From: a virus
DNA length: 33,888 nt
IMG/VR virus record: IMGVR_UViG_3300035703_000274
Coordinates: 1-33,888 of that record
Direction: 5' to 3' (one strand)
The notes beneath the pieces were generated by a model. It saw only the letters and a list, made by a program, of their open reading frames with translations. It made no database searches and was not told the origin of the DNA. Made by a program: the position numbers and the translations under genes. Below are positions 29,001 to 33,888 of the stretch, one piece after another. How positions within the stretch are numbered: position 1 is the stretch's first letter; each line of letters begins with the position of its first letter.

Positions 29001-29289
29001 CGTTACCGGCTGCTGGCTTGTAGGTGTAGAGCTCGCGGTAGCCTCGAATGGCTAGTTCGTCACCTGTCGACAGTAGCCCCTTCGGTACGCCGTACTGACC
29101 TGCGCTGGTGGCCAGGCCAGTTTGCATCGTCGTTGCAAGCTGAGTGAAACCTCGGCGCTTCGTCAGCGCATTGTTGCGCCGGTAATAAGCATTCGTGACG
29201 CGCTGAAGGCTATCGGCTTCGCGTAGTCGCTCGTCGAGCCTCTGGTCGATACCTTTGGCTAGCGGGATGAAGGCTTGCGCTCGTGGCAT
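26011..29289 (-). CDS. Tail nozzle/stabilisation-like protein
   Basis: The largest gene, 1092 residues. It starts 'MPRAQAFIPLAKGIDQRLDE' and 'ALTKRRGFTQLA', a common opening of podovirus nozzle proteins, and is mainly beta-strand, probably with a propeller core. The C-terminal third contains 'VMYSKPYDPSTANEYALAPE', 'ENVTGLCEMDDKVIVFTSSN', 'IYAIAGNGPDDGGRGNDF' and 'GCVDARSVVSSPVGVFFQAP', 'LKYIGAPV', which resemble P22 gp10-type stabilisation and T7 gp12-type nozzle proteins. It would close the tail tube below the adaptor. The family is assigned by recall of these patterns. Confidence 0.72.
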   Translation of the reverse strand: MPRAQAFIPLAKGIDQRLDERLREADSLQRVTNAYYRRNNALTKRRGFTQLATTMQTGLATSAGQYGVPKGLLSTGDELAIRGYRELYTYKPAAGNVAAGWLTRGELSPFTGKQRTLLADSRCVWNTDVAQVGNFVGHVQSLANVDNTTTAGTQSMTFSVETAAGEVMINKYVIGTVTGGSFNNADFTGARVVNSENPGNAALFIAHQGPRSPTYGTLKFYRWGTTTPFQTPVFSFQHTDLYYPSSVANNTRYFDATPLTAGVHSGQWAYCYIRDVSVISTSTQIHVNRRLDGASQASVNIAPPAGYAYWRMCTLHQGNFSGALYVLGVAVTAGNVEGLFLIQLNATTLATLWGPTLVDPATLANIDGESYFNLSVVEGYDSANTLRVTCVWTEGREDGTGPLILGAYLPFRRLGSCSFTTAGAATPGSFIQYQPNTELVAKPWYRDGRCYAPVRTRHENTITPSRVYDGYASEGILDLAFGDTENAVLSIYRKPKLMARFDFGSNAPYTQPFGQVWGSVNTSQAFGTLNRYSTSRILSSVGEEWDDTLLGAEEIEVDYAGKVTQAQTTRGTASLGGGTCSWYASAVTEDLGWCSAPFIVHLEPTAHGSGTLPAGTYTYIPVFEAYDEKGTLVRSLPGPPREVTFGGGGGANAVSVYVASLGLTQRYGKRRFNVALYRAGTDGVFRRCTEPSHLALDTQGNTNCIPVIVDRGDSFDVLYTQGGAELEAAGPDGAAFVTTTSKRVWLAGFFRRDRVMYSKPYDPSTANEYALAPEFNDAFAFMLPGGENVTGLCEMDDKVIVFTSSNIYAIAGNGPDDGGRGNDFSGLQLIASDTGCVDARSVVSSPVGVFFQAPSGMFLLGRDLQLKYIGAPVRDITDIYTEVTSAVLVPAQNHVRFTLRTTLLKATILVYDFDQLAWLQWTPRRNTDFGPEPLDIVGAALHQGVYYVLDSDGRVFEESSTSYLDDGNLFVPMSIETGWLQAANQSGWQRIRKIAALCKSNDPHDLTVELYQDFSASNSQQYTWTAATIANQKLNELVEAHVKQQKCTAFKLAISDAAAGTTVTGQGYECAGFTVELSGKTGLYKPGTQQRN

Positions 29290-29612
29290 CAGAACACCCA
29301 GACGTCGATGGTGACAGCAGCGGCTGTCGGGTTGCGAAACGTGATGCTATCCGCATTCGATGCGGTTTGGTAAACGCCGTCGCCGTTCAGCGACTTGGTG
29401 ATCAAGTAGCCGCTCGGCACGCGTCGCAGATTGTGCTGCACCTGCTTAGTTGACGTCGCTGCAATCGCGATGTCGCGAATCCACAGGCCGTCCGCAAAAG
29501 GCTGCGTGTTGACCTCGCGACGCTGCGCTTCCATTGCGCCGAGGTACTGCAAGCCTTCAAACGCTTTGACGTTGCCGTCGATGGGTCTAGGCGTGACGCG
29601 GGCCTTAGCCAT
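29289..29612 (-). CDS. Small tail-associated structural protein
   Basis: A 107-residue protein between adaptor and nozzle genes, overlapping the latter by one base. It contains 'DGLWIRDIAIAATSTKQVQH', 'RRVPSGYLITKS' and ends 'SITFRNPTAAAVTIDVWVF', a beta pattern I recall from small podovirus tail proteins of unknown function. A connector between adaptor and nozzle, or a fibre-anchoring piece, is possible. Confidence 0.65.
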   Translation of the reverse strand: MAKARVTPRPIDGNVKAFEGLQYLGAMEAQRREVNTQPFADGLWIRDIAIAATSTKQVQHNLRRVPSGYLITKSLNGDGVYQTASNADSITFRNPTAAAVTIDVWVF

Positions 29613-29615
29613 GCG

Positions 29616-30338
29616 TCACCAATTCCAGTCGTTGCGACGGTTGTAGACGCCCATATCGGCCCAATCCTTCATGGTGTCGCCAATAACCTCGGGCCTGCCT
29701 GCGTCGCGATTGCCTGCGAGCGCGTCAATCTGCTGGTCGAGCGTTTGCCGCTGCGCCTGGAGCGCGGCAGCCTGCTCCATCGACTCCTCTTTAATGAGCA
29801 TGTCGATCGCTGCACCGTAGCACGCCCAGTCCTCCCAGCCGTTCACGCCGTCAAACGTGTCGCCAGCGTTCACTAGCGGCGCAAAAGCTGGCAAATAGAA
29901 CAGCGTGAACGTGTAGCCTGCGGTCTTTGGCGCTGGCCTGACCTCGATGTTTGCGCCGGTAAGACGGTATCGCAACAACGTCAGGTCGCCGCTCGACACG
30001 TTCTGCAAGTATCGCAGGTCAGCCCATTCCTCGAGGTTGTAGCGCGGCACCGTCCAGTAGCGCGTGCCATCGCTGACGATAAGTTTGAGGAGCTGGAAAA
30101 AGTTGTTTGGGACAGCGTATGTCGCCTGATTTGCGACGCTCGGAAACGTCGTCTGCGTCGCGTAGTAGTCGTCGCCTCGAAGCGTGATGAGCTTCTGGTA
30201 GAGCGACTTGAGGTGGCGATTCAGGATGCGATCAAGCTCGGCGTCAGTGATAAACGCCTGCGCTTGGTTCGACGTCTGCATGTCGGCCATGTCGCGCGCG
30301 CGCTCGCGCATCTGGGCCAATGTCACCGTGGCTGGCAT
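29616..30338 (-). CDS. Head-tail adaptor protein
   Basis: A 240-residue protein. It begins 'VTLAQMRERARDMADM' and continues 'FITDAELDRILNRHLKSLYQ', 'LRGDDYYATQ', then a strand-rich middle 'YAVPNNFFQLLKLIV', 'RYWTVPRYNLEEW' and 'FTLFYLPAFAPL', with a helical end (WACYGAAIDMLIKEESMEQA). This is the usual pattern of podovirus adaptor or tail-tube A proteins, which form the ring under the portal. Its position before the nozzle gene fits. Confidence 0.8.
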   Translation of the reverse strand: MPATVTLAQMRERARDMADMQTSNQAQAFITDAELDRILNRHLKSLYQKLITLRGDDYYATQTTFPSVANQATYAVPNNFFQLLKLIVSDGTRYWTVPRYNLEEWADLRYLQNVSSGDLTLLRYRLTGANIEVRPAPKTAGYTFTLFYLPAFAPLVNAGDTFDGVNGWEDWACYGAAIDMLIKEESMEQAAALQAQRQTLDQQIDALAGNRDAGRPEVIGDTMKDWADMGVYNRRNDWNW

Positions 30339-30357
30339 CGCTTACCTCACATGACGA

Positions 30358-30398
30358 GACGGGCCAGGGCGCGTGTGGAGGTGGCACCCTGACCCGTC
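30358..30398. other. Intergenic hairpin between decoration-like and adaptor genes
   Basis: Arms GACGGG-c-CAGGG and CCCTG-a-CCCGTC pair over 11 bases with one mismatch around a 17-base loop, in the 67-base gap between genes. No U-run follows on the minus strand, so it is not a standard terminator; it may stabilise the upstream capsid mRNA or reduce read-through. Confidence 0.55.
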
Positions 30399-30405
30399 TA
30401 GTTGG

Positions 30406-30756
30406 TCACGAATCGTAGCCGTAGAAGGCGATCGTAACCGTAGCGGCGCCAGCGTTAGCCGCGCCCGCCTTGTCGGTCACGGTAACGGTCACCGTGTTCG
30501 CGCTGGTTCCGCCGGCATTGACCGCCGTCACCTTTGCGTCGAGAAGGAGCTGGTTTGAGCCGGGAACACAATGAATGCGGGAGTAGTTCCGCTTCAGCGT
30601 CACGACCGAGATACCAGCGCCACCGGAGGCAACTGACGCAACGATGCCGCCAGGGTCACTGACGAGCGTTCCGCCGTTTGCCACCTGGAACGAGCCAACC
30701 GTAGCGCCGCGATGGTGCGCGTACGGGTGGTACATGCCCTTTGCCGTCGTTGCCAT
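30406..30756 (-). CDS. Probable capsid decoration or minor head protein
   Basis: A 116-residue protein, Ala-, Gly-, Thr- and Val-rich, with strands 'GISVVTLKRNYSRIHCVPG', 'NQLLLDAKVTAVNAGG' and 'TVTVTVTDKAGA', and a final 'ATVTIAFYGYDS'. It overlaps the upstream gene by one base and sits two genes after the major capsid gene, where decoration or head-fibre proteins are usual. No family assigned. Confidence 0.62.
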   Translation of the reverse strand: MATTAKGMYHPYAHHRGATVGSFQVANGGTLVSDPGGIVASVASGGAGISVVTLKRNYSRIHCVPGSNQLLLDAKVTAVNAGGTSANTVTVTVTDKAGAANAGAATVTIAFYGYDS

Positions 30757-31232
30757 CAGAGCACCTGATAGTTGACGACGAAGTTGGCGCCGGTGAGCGC
30801 CACGCCGGCGCCGGTAACCGCAATCTCAAGGTACAGCGTGTTGGCGGCCGTAACCGTCGCGCGACCAGAGAAAAGCGGGATAGCCGTGCGAGCAACCCAG
30901 CTTCCTGTGCCGCCGTTAGCAACGGGACGCGTGTCGACCTGGGCAATCGCAGCAGACAGTGCGCCACCGGCCTTATTGCCAGTCTTCAGCGCCAGAGTCT
31001 TGTACGCGGTGTTGCTTTCAGTCAGCGCAGCGCCAGGAACAATCGTAACGCTGGTCACGAGGATGTCGCGACCCTGGTCGACGAGCGGGATCGCATACGC
31101 GGTACCGGCGACGTCGGTAGGGATGGCGACAACGACCTGGTGCGAACGAAGCGCAAAGTCGAGGTCGTCTTCACCTGTCGTCAGAGTGTGCGCAAACGGC
31201 GTGATGAGGTCAGTAGCAGGTTTAATAGCCAT
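30756..31232 (-). CDS. Probable capsid decoration protein
   Basis: A 158-residue protein directly after the major capsid gene. It is beta-rich and almost free of aromatic residues: 'HQVVVAIPTDVAGTAYAIPL', 'RDILVTSVTIVPGAALTESN', 'NTLYLEIAVTGAGVALTGAN'. The ribosome site is unusually strong (AAGAGGAGAA about seven bases before the ATG), predicting high expression, as needed for a capsid component in many copies. No family assigned. Confidence 0.66.
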   Translation of the reverse strand: MAIKPATDLITPFAHTLTTGEDDLDFALRSHQVVVAIPTDVAGTAYAIPLVDQGRDILVTSVTIVPGAALTESNTAYKTLALKTGNKAGGALSAAIAQVDTRPVANGGTGSWVARTAIPLFSGRATVTAANTLYLEIAVTGAGVALTGANFVVNYQVL

Positions 31233-31259
31233 GATGATTTCTCCTCTTAAACGCCGTTA

Positions 31260-32486
31260 TCAGGGCGCGTCGAAGCTAATGACGATATTGTCAATGGGGC
31301 GATGGCAAATGAGGTTTGCGTAGGCCTTGAGTCGGAACTCGATGCCATCGCTCGTCGATTCACGAAGGAATCGGCGTCCGTCCTCCTCCGAGAAGTGCGG
31401 CGCATCACCGAGCGACGCGAACTCCCACGCATCGCGACGGGTCAGAAGGCCCGTGGCGTAGGGGCAGTTCGGGTCGTCCATAACCATAAGCGGACCCTGC
31501 GGCGTCACAATCTGGAAGCCGTTGAATCCGACCTTGGCCTTACCGGCGCTTTGGACCTCGACGAAGGCCTTAGCCTGCATCGACTTCTGGAGCTCGGCGG
31601 CGCGCTCGCTGTTCATCCACAGCGTATCGAACTTGCCGCCGTTGGTGCGGCCACGGCCGAGGCTGTCAAAGATGACCTCCTCAATCGTCTTGGCGCCACC
31701 GTTGACGCGACCGCCGGCGAGGCGGACAGGGTTGACCGAGCGGTCAACGCCAAAGAACGGCGTGGCCGAGGGCGATGCCGTGGGAATCCAGGCAAACACG
31801 CCGCTGATGCAGTTGGACGCGCCGACGCCGGCAAGGAAGTCGCCGTTTCGACCGAGCAGCGTCTCGTTTCCGATGACCGGAGCGACAGCGCCGCCGGACA
31901 GCGAGAAAGTGATCGTGCCGAGGTCAAGGTCCACAGCCGTCACGGTGTAGAGGCCAGGCAAAATCGCGCCAGTGACGGCGTTCTTGACCTGACACTCCAT
32001 TCCGATTTCAAAATACACAGCGGCACGACGGTCGCTGAGAGTCGCGACGTTGGTGCCGGCGTTGTAGTTCGTCATCGTCGCACGCACGCCGCTGCCGTCG
32101 CCCCACGCCTGGAACGCAGCCGAGCGGCCGTATTCGTACGCAGCGGCGTCGACCTGAGTTTTGATGGCTTTCGCAATTGCGCCCTTGTTGGAGGCCGAGG
32201 CCATCATCGTCTCGTTGTCGATTGAGCCGATGACGTAATCCTTCTTGCGGGTGACGTTGAATTTCACCATCGCAGGCGCAGACTTGCCATTCAGCGCGGT
32301 CGAAAAGTCAGTCGACCCACGAATGCCGCTGATGATCGCATTGGTCTGCTTCGTCGCGCCCTCGAAATCATAGGACTTCGGGACCCACGCCAGGAACGGC
32401 GCTTCGGGATACCAGACCTCCTCGAGCGAATCGGGATAAAGAATCTTCAGCGCGGAGCTGAAGGACGTCATGTTCAAAGATGCCAT
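31260..32486 (-). CDS. Major capsid protein
   Basis: A 408-residue protein that builds the capsid shell. It opens 'SSALKILYPDSLEEVWYPEA' and 'PFLAWVPKSYDFEG', followed by 'AFQAWGDGSG', 'TLWMNSERAAELQKSMQAKA' and 'LMVMDDPNCPYATGLLTRRD', ending in a strand 'LICHRPIDNIVISFDAP'. These are typical of podovirus capsid proteins of the HK97 fold. The length, position after the scaffold gene and a good GGAG site support it. Confidence 0.88.
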   Translation of the reverse strand: MASLNMTSFSSALKILYPDSLEEVWYPEAPFLAWVPKSYDFEGATKQTNAIISGIRGSTDFSTALNGKSAPAMVKFNVTRKKDYVIGSIDNETMMASASNKGAIAKAIKTQVDAAAYEYGRSAAFQAWGDGSGVRATMTNYNAGTNVATLSDRRAAVYFEIGMECQVKNAVTGAILPGLYTVTAVDLDLGTITFSLSGGAVAPVIGNETLLGRNGDFLAGVGASNCISGVFAWIPTASPSATPFFGVDRSVNPVRLAGGRVNGGAKTIEEVIFDSLGRGRTNGGKFDTLWMNSERAAELQKSMQAKAFVEVQSAGKAKVGFNGFQIVTPQGPLMVMDDPNCPYATGLLTRRDAWEFASLGDAPHFSEEDGRRFLRESTSDGIEFRLKAYANLICHRPIDNIVISFDAP

Positions 32487-32527
32487 TGTGTGTACTCCAA
32501 AAAAACAAGTGAGGTGTTAGCCGCCGA

Positions 32528-33595
32528 TTACTCGGATGCCCAAAGCAGCTTCTCGGCTTCGCGCAATCGCTCCTCGACGGTCATTCGACGCGGCGCGCTG
32601 GATTCAGCGGCAGCCGCAGCAGTCGGGATGTACCGGCCGTTCGAGCCGTTGCGCGGTTGTGGTGCCGCTCGCCTCGACTTCTCTGCCGTAGCAGCGGGCG
32701 CGGAGGCAGCCCGTGCTGTGAGCCTACCAGCGACGCCCATCTCGTCAAGCGTCTTGCGAACTACATTGTTGGCCGCCTGCAAAACCTCGAAGCGGCCGAC
32801 TTGATAACCGTTTGACAGAAACCAGTTTACAGCATCGCTCACCTGGCGCTGCATGGCCTCGGGTGACAGTGCCGCAAGGTCAGGGAACTCCTCGGCGTAG
32901 CTGCTGGCCAACTCTGAGCACAGTTGGGTTTCGTGCTGCGCAACCTGCGCGAGCTGCTGCTGATACGCCGCCTGCTGCGCCTCGACCTCGGCCTTCTGGC
33001 GCTCGGCGCGCATGCGCTCAAGCTCCTGGCGGACCTCTGCCAGCTCACGCGTCACTGGGTCATCAGCGCGCCGCTGAGGCTCGTCGCCGTGAATGTACGC
33101 GTGCTGGAGACGCTCGAGATACTGCGATGGCGTCATGTTCGCAAGCTTGGCCAGGCGTTCGACTGCCTGGATTGGATCGCGCCCCATGAGCTGCGCCACT
33201 TCACGAGCCGTCGCTTGCTCAGCCTCGACCTGGCGTGCACGCTCCTCAAGCTCCTGCGCTCGCTTCAGGTTTGCTTGCTGCGCCCTTCGAGCCGTTGCCC
33301 ACTCTGCGGCAAGGTCGCGAATCTGATTACGCGTCTTCGGCTTTTCGTTATCCTTGCCCTTTGGCTTGGCCTTTGGCTCGTCTTTGCCGTCTGCTTTAGC
33401 CTCGGCATCGTCGGTCGCCTCCTCAGCGTCCTGCGGCGCTTCCTCGGCCTTTGGCTCGACCTTCGGCGCAGGCGGCAGCGCCTCGTCATCCTCAATGCCA
33501 ATCGCCTCAGCTGCGGCTGCGAGCCGCTCGTCAAGGGAAGGCGAGCCGGTATGCGTTACCGGTGCCGGCGTAGTTTCAATTGCTTGTTCGCTCAT
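32528..33595 (-). CDS. Scaffolding protein
   Basis: A 355-residue protein that guides capsid assembly and is lost on maturation. It has a disordered acidic/Lys-rich N-terminus (EEAPQDAEEATDDAEAKADG; KPKGKDNEKPKTR), long coiled-coil helices (ARRAQQANLKRAQELEERAR; LAEVRQELERMRAERQKAEV) and a basic, loose C-terminus ending 'RMTVEERLREAEKLLWASE'. It contains a single Cys. The composition and place between portal and capsid genes are classic for scaffold proteins. The start has GGAG seven to ten bases before the ATG. Confidence 0.82.
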   Translation of the reverse strand: MSEQAIETTPAPVTHTGSPSLDERLAAAAEAIGIEDDEALPPAPKVEPKAEEAPQDAEEATDDAEAKADGKDEPKAKPKGKDNEKPKTRNQIRDLAAEWATARRAQQANLKRAQELEERARQVEAEQATAREVAQLMGRDPIQAVERLAKLANMTPSQYLERLQHAYIHGDEPQRRADDPVTRELAEVRQELERMRAERQKAEVEAQQAAYQQQLAQVAQHETQLCSELASSYAEEFPDLAALSPEAMQRQVSDAVNWFLSNGYQVGRFEVLQAANNVVRKTLDEMGVAGRLTARAASAPAATAEKSRRAAPQPRNGSNGRYIPTAAAAAESSAPRRMTVEERLREAEKLLWASE

Positions 33596-33606
33596 CTCGT
33601 CATCTC

Positions 33607-33888
33607 CTAACTGGGAAGCGGCATCGCTCCCATCATCTCGGGCGGCATTGCAGGCATCGCCTCAGGCAGAGGCATCGGTGGCATCGCAGGTGGCTGCGCT
33701 GCGGCCTGGAGCATCTGCACATGCGTCAGGAATTGGCGCAGCAGGTCAACCCGCTCCTCTGGAATGTCGTCGATCTCGGCACGCTGAATCGCGAGCGTCG
33801 TCTCACGCAGCGCAAGCGCCAGATCCATCGTAGGTTCGGGCGGCATATACACGTTGTCGTAGAGCATCTTGGCCAACCGCTTGTGGAT
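33607..33888 (-). CDS. Portal protein, C-terminal end (cut by window edge)
   Basis: The frame is open from the right edge and gives 93 residues. The Met at 33876 is probably internal: there is no ribosome site visible, and the frame continues to the edge. The text 'KMLYDNVYMPPEPTMDLALA', then 'IDDIPEERVDLLRQFLTHVQ' and a Pro/Met-rich tail (PPAMPPMPLPEAMPAMPPEM) fits the C-terminus of podovirus portals. It sits just before the scaffold gene, where the portal should end. With the part at 1-1154 it forms one gene broken by the ends of the sequence. Confidence 0.7.
   Translation of the reverse strand: MHKRLAKMLYDNVYMPPEPTMDLALALRETTLAIQRAEIDDIPEERVDLLRQFLTHVQMLQAAAQPPAMPPMPLPEAMPAMPPEMMGAMPLPS

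Noticed and set aside
31302-32225. Plus-strand open frame of 307 codons opposite the major capsid gene
   Set aside because: This is an antisense shadow of a confident capsid gene, with Arg/Val/Glu-rich low-complexity product and no supporting signals.
1-33888. Temperate phage with integration module
   Set aside because: No integrase, excisionase or attachment-site pair was recognised. The regulators at 7282-7503 and 9866-10144 alone do not prove lysogeny.

Overview
The window looks like an almost complete genome of a GC-rich, short-tailed (podovirus-like) double-stranded DNA phage. It holds a full set of head and tail genes, a lysis cassette and a small replication and recombination set. No host housekeeping gene, rRNA, tRNA, integrase, DNA polymerase or RNA polymerase was recognised. 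The host is probably a high-GC Gram-negative bacterium. A formylglycine-generating-enzyme-like protein with a 'CPSGMV..G..CID' opening resembles proteins common in Myxococcota and other former Deltaproteobacteria, but that is a weak hint.

Layout. (1) Positions 1-7503, minus strand, read right to left: a Cro-like regulator, an O-like replication protein with a candidate internal origin, a DnaC-like helicase loader, a run of very small overlapping genes (three of them tandem paralogues of a mini DNA-binding-like protein), a sigma-region-4-like protein, small and large terminase, two small genes, and the first 384 codons of the portal gene, cut by the left edge. (2) Positions 7504-7640: a 137-base control region with seven GTGAC-type motifs spaced exactly 10 bp apart, upstream of a good promoter. 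(3) Positions 7641-10144, minus strand: queC, queD, a DpdA-like transglycosylase, a RusA-like resolvase, a small gene and a helix-turn-helix regulator. (4) Positions 10145-10232: a divergent promoter/operator region. (5) Positions 10233-12559, plus strand: three small genes, then a flap-endonuclease/annealase fusion and SSB, closed by a strong terminator. (6) Positions 12625-14497, plus strand: a second short operon with its own promoter, encoding small proteins, a cysteine-rich exported FGE-like protein, a 39-residue zinc-knuckle/membrane protein and a lytic transglycosylase-like protein. (7) Positions 14471-33888, minus strand: portal C-terminus, scaffold, major capsid, decoration-like proteins, adaptor, nozzle-like tail protein, four internal or ejection-type proteins, several small fibre or tip proteins, then holin, lipoprotein and endolysin.

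The order terminase-portal at the left edge and portal end-scaffold-capsid at the right edge shows that the map is circular and that the sequence was opened inside the portal gene. The two portal halves are out of frame if joined directly, so a short piece is probably missing.

How the genes work together. Replication probably starts with the O-like protein and the DnaC-like loader recruiting the host helicase. Recombination would use a 5'-nuclease fused to a single-strand annealing domain, together with SSB and RusA. QueC, QueD and the DpdA-like enzyme suggest that genomic guanine is replaced by a 7-deazaguanine to resist restriction, with the missing early steps supplied by the host. Several promoters lie only 6-9 bases from an ATG, suggesting that leaderless transcripts are a habit of this phage. 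Genes are packed with 1-4 base stop/start overlaps almost throughout. The largest non-coding stretch is 137 bases, and no gene-free stretch exceeds 300 bases.
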